Positions 6,614 through 14,954 of a stretch of 15,128 nucleotides of DNA are shown piece after piece (position 1 is the first letter of the stretch; each line of letters opens with the position of its first letter). The notes beneath the pieces were generated by a model, which saw only the letters and a list, made by a program, of their open reading frames with translations, did not search any database and was not told the DNA's origin. This stretch comes from Bacteroides sp. Its GTDB lineage: Bacteria > Bacteroidota > Bacteroidia > Bacteroidales > Bacteroidaceae. A program made the position numbers and the translations under genes. The DNA is taken from positions 1 through 15,128 of the forward strand of contig DXOJ01000807.1 in the NCBI GenBank assembly GCA_019412865.1. The letters run 5' to 3'.

Positions 6614-8412
6614 AAAAGAAGATATTGATACCTGTTGGTATGGCTGCTATATTTCTTTGTGCGTCTTGGCAAGAAGCGGAAACGACGGTTTCACCGGACC
6701 GTTTGTTTCTGGCAGACAACGGGAAATCCTTGTTTGTAACAAACAGGGCAGGCTGTGAAATTATCAAGATGTCGTCCGACGGACAGAAAATGGAAAAGAA
6801 AGTCTCTTTCTCGTCCCCTGTCAATGCCATGACGCAGGATGCGAATGGTAAACTCTGGGTGGTATGTGACGGAAACTACGGTACCATGTACGAACTGGAT
6901 GGAAAGAAACTCTCTGTACAATCCAAAACAAAAAGCGGAGCTACTCCTTCGGATATTCTGTATAATCCGTTGTCTAAATCTCTTTGGGTTACGCAGCGGT
7001 TCAACAACGAACTCTGGGAGATTGATCCGGCCACCCGTAAGGTGAAAACAAAAATAGCTGTCGGTCGCGAACCAGTGTCGATGGCTGCCTTTGCAGGTGA
7101 TTCCTGTCTGCTGATAGCCAATAATCTGCCGGAAATGCCTTCTACGCCTTATCCGATTGCAGTACAGCTCGATATGGTAGATGTACTTTCGAAAAAGGTT
7201 TCGGGACGTGTTATGTTGCCGAACGGTTCTACGGATGTGAAGTCGGTAGCGGTGGATAAGAATCATACTTTCGCGTATGTCACTCATTTAATCTCCCGCT
7301 ATCAGTTGCCTACCAATCAGCTGGATAGAGGATGGATGGCTACAAATACATTATCCATCATTGATTTGAAAGCTAGAAAGTGGCTCACTTCCGTCATCTT
7401 AGACACTCCACAGAAAGGAGCAGCCAATCCGTGGTCGGTAATTGTTACTCCGGATGATAAGCAGATCATAGTAGCTGCTGCCGGTAGTCAGGAATTGGTG
7501 CGCATCGATCGTATAGCTTTGCATGAACGTCTTGGCAAAGCGAAACAAGGAGAAATGGTTACTCCTTCCATGAAAGCGTGGGGGAATATACCTAATGATG
7601 CGGGATTCTTGTATGGCATCCGTGACTTCATTCCTACACAGGGAAAAGGTCCGTGTTCGGTCGTAGCTACGGGAGGTAAAATTTATACTGCCAACTATTA
7701 TACGTCGGAATTGGTGTCTATGGATTTGAACGGTAAGAATGTGCAGAAGCAGATTCTGGGTGCTCCATTGGCTTTCACTAAAGTTGGTAAGGGAGATATG
7801 TACTTCCATGATGCAACCATTTGTTTCCAGAACTGGCAAAGTTGTGCAACCTGTCATCCGAATGATGCACGCATGGACGGGCTTAACTGGGACTTGCTGA
7901 ATGATGGCATGGGTAATCCGAAAAACACGAAAACACTCTTGCTTTCCCATCAAACTCCGCCTTGTATGGCGACCGGTATTCGTAAAAATGCCGAAGTAGC
8001 CGTTCGTTCGGGAGTGAAATATATCCTGTTTATGGAGGGAAATGATGAGATCTACGAATCTATCGACGAATATCTGAAATCTCTGAAGCCTCTGCCAAGC
8101 CCTTATCTTGAGAATGGTAAACTTTCTGCGAAAGCGAAAAGAGGAAAGAAGATATTTGAAGAAAACTGCGCGAGTTGCCATTCCGGAGAATACTATACGG
8201 ATCAGAAGCAATATAAAGTGGATTGGACTACCGGACCTGATAAAGGACTGGCTATGGACGTTCCTGCTCTGAACGAATGTTGGCGTACGGCTCCTTATTT
8301 GTATGACGGTCGTAGCTATTCGATGAAAGATATGTTAAAGGTACACGGACCTCATAAGCCTGTTTCTGATAAAGAACTGGAAGAGTTGGAGGAATATGTA
8401 TTGTCTTTGTAA
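6610..8412 (+). CDS. Exported beta-propeller / peroxidase-like cytochrome c with two heme c sites
   Basis: The 600-residue protein starts with a signal-like segment (KKKILIPVGMAAIFLCASWQ). Residues about 28-390 form a YVTN-type beta-propeller, with blades such as GKSLFVTNRAGCEI, KSLWVTQRFNNELWEID and GKIYTANYYTSELVSMD. The C-terminal 200 residues resemble di-heme cytochrome c peroxidase/MauG proteins: CATCH at 412-416, CASCH at 520-524, and the family-like VPALNECWRTAPYLYDGR before a closing helix with the pattern DKELEELEEYVLSL. H400 (MYFHDATIC) is a possible extra ligand. Its role is probably electron transfer or oxidation of a substrate held by the propeller. The start overlaps the upstream stop codon, and the next gene follows after 16 bases. 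Confidence 0.78.
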   Translation: MKKKILIPVGMAAIFLCASWQEAETTVSPDRLFLADNGKSLFVTNRAGCEIIKMSSDGQKMEKKVSFSSPVNAMTQDANGKLWVVCDGNYGTMYELDGKKLSVQSKTKSGATPSDILYNPLSKSLWVTQRFNNELWEIDPATRKVKTKIAVGREPVSMAAFAGDSCLLIANNLPEMPSTPYPIAVQLDMVDVLSKKVSGRVMLPNGSTDVKSVAVDKNHTFAYVTHLISRYQLPTNQLDRGWMATNTLSIIDLKARKWLTSVILDTPQKGAANPWSVIVTPDDKQIIVAAAGSQELVRIDRIALHERLGKAKQGEMVTPSMKAWGNIPNDAGFLYGIRDFIPTQGKGPCSVVATGGKIYTANYYTSELVSMDLNGKNVQKQILGAPLAFTKVGKGDMYFHDATICFQNWQSCATCHPNDARMDGLNWDLLNDGMGNPKNTKTLLLSHQTPPCMATGIRKNAEVAVRSGVKYILFMEGNDEIYESIDEYLKSLKPLPSPYLENGKLSAKAKRGKKIFEENCASCHSGEYYTDQKQYKVDWTTGPDKGLAMDVPALNECWRTAPYLYDGRSYSMKDMLKVHGPHKPVSDKELEELEEYVLSL

Positions 8413-8428
8413 TTTTGAATGATTAGTT

Positions 8429-9313
8429 ATGACAAGAATATATAGTGCGATTTTGATATTTCTGTTCTCTGCACCCCTGTTGGCACAGACCCGGACGTTT
8501 GCAGGAACAGATTATTCACAGGGAATCGTCTTTGTGATGGAAAACAATCAGATTGTATGGCAGCACAAAGCTCCCGATTCTAATGATTTATGGGTATTGC
8601 CTAATGGCAATATCCTTTTCACCACTGGGCATGGGGTACTCGAAATGACCCGTCAGAATGATACAATCTTCCATTACGAGTCTAAAAGTCCGGTCTTTGC
8701 CTGTCAGCGGTTGAAGAACGGCAATACGTTTGTGGGTGAATGTACCACGGGGCGTATGCTGGAAATCTCTCCTAAAGGTAAGATTGTGAAAGAAGTCTGC
8801 ATCCTGCCGGAGGGAGTGAAAGAGAAAGGTTTTGCATTTATGCGTAATGCACGTCGCTTGGATAACGGGCATTTTCTGGTAGCACATTACGGACCGCAAT
8901 GTGTGACGGAATATGACACGAACGGCAAAGAGGTGTGGAAACTGGATGTTCCCGGCGGACCGCATTCTCTGACTCGTCTGCCCAATGGGCATACGTTGAT
9001 TGCCGTAGCAGATAAAGACCAGAATCCGAGAATTATCGAAGTAACGGCAGACGGAAAGACTGTTTGGGAATTATCGAATGCGGATATCCCTGGAAAACCG
9101 TTGAAGTTTTTGGGAGGTTTTCAGTATTTTTCTGACGGACGCATCCTGATAACGAACTGGACGGGACATGTGAATCCAAAAGAAAAGGTACACATGTTGT
9201 TGGTAGACCGTCAAAAGAAAGTGCTTTATTCTTTGGAGAATACTCCGGGATTGAAGACGATGTCATCTGTCTATAGCATGGACGTTCCGGCAGGTGTTGC
9301 TTCCTATCATTAA
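8429..9313 (+). CDS. Secreted beta-propeller protein
   Basis: The 294-residue protein has a clean signal peptide (MTRIYSAILIFLFSAPLLAQ, likely cut after residue 20). It then has repeating blades whose turns read LPNGNIL, LKNGNTF, LDNGHFL, LPNGHTL and FSDGRIL at roughly 40-residue spacing, paired with strands such as NNQIVWQH, NGKEVWKLD and DGKTVWEL. This is the pattern of PQQ-like or arylsulfotransferase-like propellers, but no catalytic motif of either can be assigned, and there is no CxxCH. Lying between a propeller-cytochrome and a RidA-like gene in one strand series, it may be a binding or scaffold partner of the cytochromes. Function is not recognised. Confidence 0.7.
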   Translation: MTRIYSAILIFLFSAPLLAQTRTFAGTDYSQGIVFVMENNQIVWQHKAPDSNDLWVLPNGNILFTTGHGVLEMTRQNDTIFHYESKSPVFACQRLKNGNTFVGECTTGRMLEISPKGKIVKEVCILPEGVKEKGFAFMRNARRLDNGHFLVAHYGPQCVTEYDTNGKEVWKLDVPGGPHSLTRLPNGHTLIAVADKDQNPRIIEVTADGKTVWELSNADIPGKPLKFLGGFQYFSDGRILITNWTGHVNPKEKVHMLLVDRQKKVLYSLENTPGLKTMSSVYSMDVPAGVASYH

Positions 9314-9351
9314 AAAGTATATATCATCAGAAAAACATTGAAATTTGCAGT

Positions 9352-10482
9352 ATGAAGTATCATCGAATCACATGTAATTTGTATAAAACGACAGGAAACA
9401 GTTGGGAACAGATGGCGGAGGAATTACTTTCATCCGCTGTCCGCGAAGAGAGGGTGCTCCGTCTTGTACTCTTTACACGCTGTACGGATAATCAGGAATA
9501 CAAGTTTCAGCGTTCCTTTCTGGAACAATGGGTGGAGCGGCATTTCGTTTCTCCCCGTCCGGTTGTTTCGCTGGTGGCTCAAAAGCCTTTGGTAGCAGAC
9601 TTGGTATTGGAGGTACATTCGTTGGTGGAAATTACGGATGAGGCAGTCACCATAGAGGAACAAATCACTTCTTCCTCTGTCCGCTACCTGCGGATCATGA
9701 CTCCTCACTATCGGGAAATAATAGTAGGGGGACTTTACGCAGATGATTTGAATCTTCCTGTTCGTGAACAATCGGAACAGGCTTTCAGAAAGGCGGAAGA
9801 GATCTTAAAGACGGAGCAGATGAATTTTGGCGACATTGTCCGTCAGTGGAATTATCTGGAAAATATCACGGATATTGCACATGGCAATCAGTGTTATCAG
9901 GATTTCAATGATGTGCGTACCCTGTTCTATGCTTCTTCGGAGTGGGAATCAGGTTATCCGGCGGCAACGGGGATTGGCACACAGCATGGCGGCGTTCTGA
10001 TTGATTTCAATGCTGTCAGTGGAGAAGTGGATATTGCTCCTTTAGATAACGACTGGCAACGAGCTGCTCATGTCTATTCGGATGAGGTATTGATTAGCCA
10101 TCGGGCAGATAGGAAGAAAGGAACACCTAAATTTGAAAGAGGAAAGTCACTGTCCGACCGTCGGCAGGAGGTGATTTATATTTCCGGCACAGCTGCTATC
10201 CGTGGCGAGGAAAGTGTAACGACCGGAGATGTTCTTTCTCAAACGGAAATCACTCTTGAAAATATCCAGCATTTGATTGGCTTGGAAGAGGGTAGGGAGA
10301 AACTACCGGAACATTCCGGTAAGTTGGGACTTCTTCGTGTATATCTCAAGAATGAAGAGGATGCGTCAGCAGTGAAAGCAGACTTGGATAAACTCTGTCC
10401 GGACATTCCTATCGTATATCTTTATGCGGATGTATGCAGAGAGGAATTGCTGGTAGAAATTGAAGGAATTGCTTATCTATAA
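9352..10482 (+). CDS. RidA/chorismatase-like protein (tandem YjgF-type folds)
   Basis: The 376-residue protein has no signal peptide and should be cytoplasmic. The C-terminal part (about 270-376) has RidA/YjgF features: VIYISGTAAIRGEES (274-288), TGDVLSQTEITLENIQHLIG (291-310) and a terminal VEIEGIAYL. The middle (about 120-220) has YREIIVGGLYA, DIVRQWNYLENI (161-172) and GYPAATGIGTQHGG (201-214), which recall the FkbO/Hyg5 chorismatases, a family built of two RidA-like folds that cuts chorismate into pyruvate and a cyclic acid. By analogy it might act on chorismate or an imine or enol compound; the reaction is not proven by sequence. Its place between exported propeller-cytochromes and a cytochrome maturation gene is unusual and may point to a small-molecule cofactor for the system. 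Confidence 0.6.
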   Translation: MKYHRITCNLYKTTGNSWEQMAEELLSSAVREERVLRLVLFTRCTDNQEYKFQRSFLEQWVERHFVSPRPVVSLVAQKPLVADLVLEVHSLVEITDEAVTIEEQITSSSVRYLRIMTPHYREIIVGGLYADDLNLPVREQSEQAFRKAEEILKTEQMNFGDIVRQWNYLENITDIAHGNQCYQDFNDVRTLFYASSEWESGYPAATGIGTQHGGVLIDFNAVSGEVDIAPLDNDWQRAAHVYSDEVLISHRADRKKGTPKFERGKSLSDRRQEVIYISGTAAIRGEESVTTGDVLSQTEITLENIQHLIGLEEGREKLPEHSGKLGLLRVYLKNEEDASAVKADLDKLCPDIPIVYLYADVCREELLVEIEGIAYL

Positions 10483-10518
10483 AAGCCTCATTTATAAAAG
10501 CATTGTTTATTATAAAAG
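10478..10518 (+). repeat. Three copies of TATAAAAG before ccsBA
   Basis: TATAAAAG occurs at 10478-10485, 10493-10500 and 10511-10518, at steps of 15 and 18 bases. The first copy overlaps the upstream stop codon. The copies fill most of the 44-base gap before ATG 10527. None fits the Bacteroides TAnnTTTG promoter box, so a leader rich in A for ribosome access is as likely as a protein-binding site. Confidence 0.4.
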
Positions 10519-10526
10519 AAAAACAG

Positions 10527-13004
10527 ATGAAATTGATTCGACTGATCGCTTCACCGGTATTGATGTACATATTAGCGGGACTTTATGCCCTGATATTGGC
10601 GGTAGCCACTTTAGTGGAAAACTCTTATGGTCCTGCCGTTGCCCGTGAATCTTTTTATTATGCCCCCTGGTTTATACTGTTGCAGTTGTTGCAGGCAGCT
10701 AATTTATTGGCTATGTTCTTTCAGGGAAGCTATTTTAAGAGAATTAGTAAAGGCAGTCTGATTTTTCATGGAGCTTTTCTTTTTATCTGGTTGGGGGCTG
10801 CTGTTACTCACTATGTAGGAGTGACGGGTATCATGCATATCCGTGAAGGGGAAACGGCAAATAGCATGATGAAAGAGGAAGGAACAGGGATGGAAAATGC
10901 TTCCCTGCCTTTCTCTGTAACTCTGGAAGATTTCCGGTTGCAGCGCTATCCGGGTTCTCATAGTCCGATGTCTTATGAAAGTGACCTGGTGATTAAGAGA
11001 GAAAATGAATCTCCTTTACAGGCAACCATACGAATGAATAAAGTGATTGATGTGAATGGTTACCGTCTGTTCCAGTCTTCATTCGATTCTGACGAACAAG
11101 GTACCGTGTTATCAGTGAGCTATGACCGTCCCGGTATGCAGCTTACATATACGGGATATTTCCTTTTACTGGTAGGTTTTGTCTTGACATTGTTCAGTAA
11201 GAAATCCCGTTTCGGGCGGTTGCGTAAAGAATTGGGAGAAATGAAAAAGAATACCCCTTTCTGCTTATTGCTCTTTCTGACTGTATCCGGCATCTTCAAT
11301 ATGCAGGCATTGCGTGCACAACAACCGGCTGTCTCTTCACAACAATCTCTCCTCGCTTCACAATTACCTTGTGTTTCTTCCTTACATGCCGAAAAGTTTG
11401 GCAGTCTGGTAGTGCTTAACCCTAACGGACGCCTCGAACCCGTCAACAGTTATACATCTGCCATTTTACGCAAATTGTATGGAGCCGATAAACTGAATGG
11501 CATTAATTCAGATCAATTCTTTTTGAATCTACTTTCTTTTCCCGATGAATGGGGCGCTTTTCCTTTTATCAAAGTTGATAATAAAGAACTTCTTCAACGC
11601 TTCGGCAGAGATGGCAAATACATTGCCTGGCAAGATGTGTTTGATGCAGACGGTAACTATATCCTGACGAATGAACTGAACACAATTTACGCTAAACCGG
11701 CTGCGGAGCGAAAACGATTGGACTCGGATTTATTAAAACTGGATGAATCAGTAAACATCGTATATCGCATCATGCAACACCAACTGTTACCGCTTTTCCC
11801 GGATGGAAATGATTTGCAGGGAAAATGGTATTCACCGGGTGATGACTTGAGCGCTTTTCATGGGAAAGATTCTCTATTTGTAACTAAAATCATGGATTGG
11901 TATATCTATGAGCTAGGAAATGGAGTTCGTTCCAACAACTGGAAGGAAGCAGACAAGGTAGTTGAAATGATGAATGTCTACCAACAAGCAAAGGCTAAAG
12001 TCCCCGCTATTGACAACCGAAAAGTGAAAGCCGAACTTCTCTATAATCAATTGGATTTATTTTTCTGGTGTCGTCTGGCTTACTTGATTTTGGGTGGTAT
12101 CCTACTTTTCATTGCCTGCGGAGAGATTATTGCGGACTTTAAATGGGGAAGAAAAATTAGCAGTATTCTGATTGCTCTTCTGGCAATCGCTTTTCTCACA
12201 CATACGGGAGGTGTCTTGTTACGTTGGTATATTTGCGGACATGCCCCTTGGGCAAATGCTTACGAGTCGATGATATGTACTTCCTGGATGCTGGTAGGTA
12301 GTGGACTACTGTTTGCCCGCCGATTCCGTATTCTTCCCGCATTGGCAGGACTATTGGGCGGAATCATGCTTTTTGTAGCAGGACTTAATCACCTGAATCC
12401 GGAAATAACTCCTTTAGTTCCGGTACTTCAATCTTATTGGCTGATGTCTCACGTCGCTATCATTATGATCGGTTACGTCTTTTTTGCTCTTTGTGCGCTG
12501 ACAGGGTTGTTTAATCTTGTATTGATGAGTTTACTTTCCGCCACCAACCGGGTGAAACTCTTGTTCCGCATCCGTGAACTGACACTGCTGAACGAAATGG
12601 CAATGATTCTCGGTCTGTTCTTTATGACCGCCGGAACATTTCTTGGAGCTATCTGGGCAAATGTCTCCTGGGGCAGATATTGGGGATGGGACCCTAAAGA
12701 AACCTGGGCATTGATTTCAATCGTTGTCTATGCATTGGTGCTTCATATCCGCTTTATTCCCCTCCTAAAAGGAAAGACCACCTGGTGTTTTAATCTGCTT
12801 TCCGTCGTTGCCGTCCTTTCGGTTATAATGACTTGGTTTGGGGTGAACTACTATTTGAGCGGTCTGCATTCTTATGGAAAAACCGAAGGAGGAGATTTCT
12901 TGTTGTGGATATGGGGATTGGGCGTATGCCTCGTACTTGTTTTAGCGTTGTTTGCCCGCAGACGTTTAAAGAAACTCTCTGCCACATTTTCGTCTTTCTT
13001 TTAA
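10527..13004 (+). CDS. ccsBA: Fused ResB-CcsA cytochrome c maturation protein (system II)
   Basis: This 825-residue membrane protein exports heme and attaches it to CxxCH motifs in the periplasm. The N-terminal ResB-like part has helices near 11-31, 46-65, 77-98 (with H81, a candidate membrane histidine in SLIFHGAF) and 206-224. A further helix (243-262) leads to a periplasmic stretch of about 250 residues. The CcsA part runs from about 513 and carries the heme-handling WWD segment WANVSWGRYWGWDPKETW (710-727). Flanking histidines H642, H740 and H781 match the usual heme-ligand placement. The frame opens at a TTG (10503), but ATG 10527 starts the hydrophobic N-terminus directly and is preferred. 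Lying last in a block with two di-heme proteins, it is probably their dedicated maturation factor. Confidence 0.9.
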   Translation: MKLIRLIASPVLMYILAGLYALILAVATLVENSYGPAVARESFYYAPWFILLQLLQAANLLAMFFQGSYFKRISKGSLIFHGAFLFIWLGAAVTHYVGVTGIMHIREGETANSMMKEEGTGMENASLPFSVTLEDFRLQRYPGSHSPMSYESDLVIKRENESPLQATIRMNKVIDVNGYRLFQSSFDSDEQGTVLSVSYDRPGMQLTYTGYFLLLVGFVLTLFSKKSRFGRLRKELGEMKKNTPFCLLLFLTVSGIFNMQALRAQQPAVSSQQSLLASQLPCVSSLHAEKFGSLVVLNPNGRLEPVNSYTSAILRKLYGADKLNGINSDQFFLNLLSFPDEWGAFPFIKVDNKELLQRFGRDGKYIAWQDVFDADGNYILTNELNTIYAKPAAERKRLDSDLLKLDESVNIVYRIMQHQLLPLFPDGNDLQGKWYSPGDDLSAFHGKDSLFVTKIMDWYIYELGNGVRSNNWKEADKVVEMMNVYQQAKAKVPAIDNRKVKAELLYNQLDLFFWCRLAYLILGGILLFIACGEIIADFKWGRKISSILIALLAIAFLTHTGGVLLRWYICGHAPWANAYESMICTSWMLVGSGLLFARRFRILPALAGLLGGIMLFVAGLNHLNPEITPLVPVLQSYWLMSHVAIIMIGYVFFALCALTGLFNLVLMSLLSATNRVKLLFRIRELTLLNEMAMILGLFFMTAGTFLGAIWANVSWGRYWGWDPKETWALISIVVYALVLHIRFIPLLKGKTTWCFNLLSVVAVLSVIMTWFGVNYYLSGLHSYGKTEGGDFLLWIWGLGVCLVLVLALFARRRLKKLSATFSSFF

Positions 13005-13037
13005 GTATTATACGGGGAGAAACAAAAATGTGGCAGA
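12978..13037. repeat. 13-base inverted repeat around the ccsBA stop codon
   Basis: TCTGCCACATTTT (12978-12990) and AAAATGTGGCAGA (13025-13037) are perfect reverse complements with a 34-base centre that holds the ccsBA stop codon. The arms could pair in mRNA from either strand, or bind a protein dimer. No T run follows the right arm, so it is not a standard terminator on the plus strand. Confidence 0.75.
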
Positions 13038-13091
13038 TCATATAATCAATGACTTATCTCTGAAAATAGCCGAAAATAAGAGAAGTTTACA

Positions 13092-13120
13092 GGAAACATA
13101 TACGGTGTTTCTGCTTTTTT
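13092..13120 (+). terminator. Possible rho-independent terminator after ccsBA
   Basis: GAAACA (13093-13098) pairs with TGTTTC (13106-13111) around a 7-base loop, with one more wobble pair at the base. A T6 run at 13115-13120 follows three bases later. The stem is short, so the call is weak, but its place between two convergent genes fits. The gap between ccsBA and the helicase (13005-13148) holds no gene that I can support. Confidence 0.4.
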
Positions 13121-13148
13121 CGGAAGGAAAACTGCATTTTATTGCCAA

Positions 13149-14948
13149 TTATTTGAACTTCAGTATTTTGATTGTTCTATTGTCGTGTTTCCATCCTTTT
13201 TCTATTTCTGCATATTGTTCCAGTTCTTTGGTTGTGATCCCTCGTCCCGTATTCAGTCCCATCTTTTTATATACTTGTTTCAGCATACTTTTCACTTCCT
13301 GAACGGAAAGTTCCGAACCTATGGGAAAAGTACGTTGGATAGAGCTACGCATCTGCACGGATTGTTTAATCGTATGCTCACTGCTTACATTCAATGCAGC
13401 CCGCAATTTATTCTCGTTGTAATCTGATTCACGAATGAAATCTCCTCCAAATCGGCAAAAACAATCGTATATATACCTGTCATTGGTCGTAGTAAGCAGA
13501 TTTCCCAGCATACGTTGGTAGCGTTTTTGCACTTTCTTGTCAGTAGTGCGGCTCATCTTCTCCATTTCTTCCAGCTTGCGGACGATCAACTCTGCCCGTT
13601 TCTTTTTTGCCAAGCGATGCTGGATTGCCATACGTTCATTATCCGAAACCGGCATGAGACGTTCCTCATGAGAGAATATAAAATAATCGGTCTGTTGATA
13701 GGCACTGCAAAGCAGATCGGTGGACGTATATAGTCGCTTCACTTGCTCTTTCTCATATAAATTTGCTATTAGAAACGGATCAGGTTTTCCATTCGCATCC
13801 AGATAGGGGAGATATGAATTTTCTCCGATAGCTTCCTGCAACAAAGTACGTTCACCAATATTGGAGGTTTGTGCCAGTTGAGTTTTCCATCCGTTGAAGA
13901 TATGGGAAGCGCCTTGTATCCAACTATCAATCTCATTGGCTGACATACATTCCAGATCCGGCCGGATGGAAGCGATATGTGTCACGGTATTTACTCCCCC
14001 TCGGAATCGTCCGATGATTTGAATGGCTTCGGTAGTAGGATCGATAACCGATTGGGTTGCGCCATGCAAATCACTGATGAGAATCACATGTGGCGGGTTT
14101 TTACATAAGATATCCACCGCGGAGTAGAAACGTGAAGTGAAGAAGTTGTAACGTTCCAGTTCGGTAATCATCATTGATTTTTTGCGTCGGTTGCCTTTCC
14201 ATAGTTTGTATTGTCCGTCTTCACTACAAAAAGTACAGGCATTGTTCAATTCGGGAATCAATCGATAGAAACTATCTATCGAATCGATACTGTTGCAGAA
14301 AATGCAGACCGTGCCGCGCTTCGCTTCAATCACCTCCTGCAAAGTTTCCAGAACATTGTTGGTGGTGATTAGTTTCAGCTTTTGCCGATATTCGTAATCC
14401 GGCTGAATCAGTACCCGCATGAAACTGTCGAAGCTATTGTCTTTTTCGGGTACGATGGGAGTAGCCGAAATCAATGCCTTATGCTGAAAATGGAAAAAAT
14501 CATTCATCGGTTCGCGGATAGAATCACGATAATGCACGTCCTGCACTAGCTTTTCACATTCATCAAACAAGATGAAACATTCTGTATACATATCTATATC
14601 TACAGCCAGCATGGCTTCCTTGATTTTGGTGAAGCCTTCGGGAGTAGTCAACAGTTTGTAATGTTTGTCTTGGTTCTTCTCCAGAAAGTCTGTGATTTGC
14701 CGGACGCTGACTCCTTTATAGATAGCCAATGAGTTTTTGTGTACCTTTGCTTTAGACTCAATAACAGGCACGTTGGGCTCGATAATAATAGACTTTCGGA
14801 GTGCCGTCAATTCGCAGTGTGTAGCTCCCAATCCGGGAAGGAGTTTATTAATGATACAATTGGTCGGGATAAAGTCTTTGCCGGCACGTTTCAATGCATC
14901 CGCAAAGTATTCACCTTTTCGGATGGAATAAATTCTATCGTATTCCAT
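13149..14948 (-). CDS. DEAD/DEAH-type helicase-like protein with degenerate Walker A (mobile-element type)
   Basis: The 599-residue protein has helicase superfamily 2 features in order. A P-loop-like LPGLGATH (37-44) lacks the usual GKT lysine and is followed by RKSIIIEPNVPVIESK (51-66). Then come the Walker B box DECE (129-132), motif III SATP (161-164) and motif VI IQIIGRFRGG (309-318). The C-terminal region (about 440-599) is basic and helical, with KQVYKKMGLNTGRGITTKELEQY near the end, similar in style to replication proteins of phages and integrative elements. It may unwind DNA or act as an ATPase-like partner in element replication; loss of the lysine makes normal ATP use uncertain. It lies six bases after a small truncated gene on the same strand and converges with ccsBA. 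No integrase or transfer gene is visible here. Confidence 0.65.
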   Translation of the reverse strand: MEYDRIYSIRKGEYFADALKRAGKDFIPTNCIINKLLPGLGATHCELTALRKSIIIEPNVPVIESKAKVHKNSLAIYKGVSVRQITDFLEKNQDKHYKLLTTPEGFTKIKEAMLAVDIDMYTECFILFDECEKLVQDVHYRDSIREPMNDFFHFQHKALISATPIVPEKDNSFDSFMRVLIQPDYEYRQKLKLITTNNVLETLQEVIEAKRGTVCIFCNSIDSIDSFYRLIPELNNACTFCSEDGQYKLWKGNRRKKSMMITELERYNFFTSRFYSAVDILCKNPPHVILISDLHGATQSVIDPTTEAIQIIGRFRGGVNTVTHIASIRPDLECMSANEIDSWIQGASHIFNGWKTQLAQTSNIGERTLLQEAIGENSYLPYLDANGKPDPFLIANLYEKEQVKRLYTSTDLLCSAYQQTDYFIFSHEERLMPVSDNERMAIQHRLAKKKRAELIVRKLEEMEKMSRTTDKKVQKRYQRMLGNLLTTTNDRYIYDCFCRFGGDFIRESDYNENKLRAALNVSSEHTIKQSVQMRSSIQRTFPIGSELSVQEVKSMLKQVYKKMGLNTGRGITTKELEQYAEIEKGWKHDNRTIKILKFK

Positions 14949-14954
14949 GTTGTT

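Noticed and set aside
5585..8211. Long minus-strand open frames at 5585-6238 and 7399-8211.
   Set aside because: They lie entirely opposite the heme-protein genes and their translations show no domain pattern.
9335..9350. Possible Bacteroides -7 promoter box (GAAATTTG) before the RidA-like gene.
   Set aside because: It misses the first T of TAnnTTTG, and no TTTG element lies at the expected distance upstream.
10503..10526. TTG start eight codons upstream for ccsBA.
   Set aside because: ATG 10527 begins the hydrophobic N-terminus directly; the extra residues come from the TATAAAAG repeats.
13030..13302. Plus-strand frame of 90 residues after ccsBA.
   Set aside because: It runs into the antisense of the helicase 3' end, has low-complexity hydrophobic residues and lacks a convincing leader.
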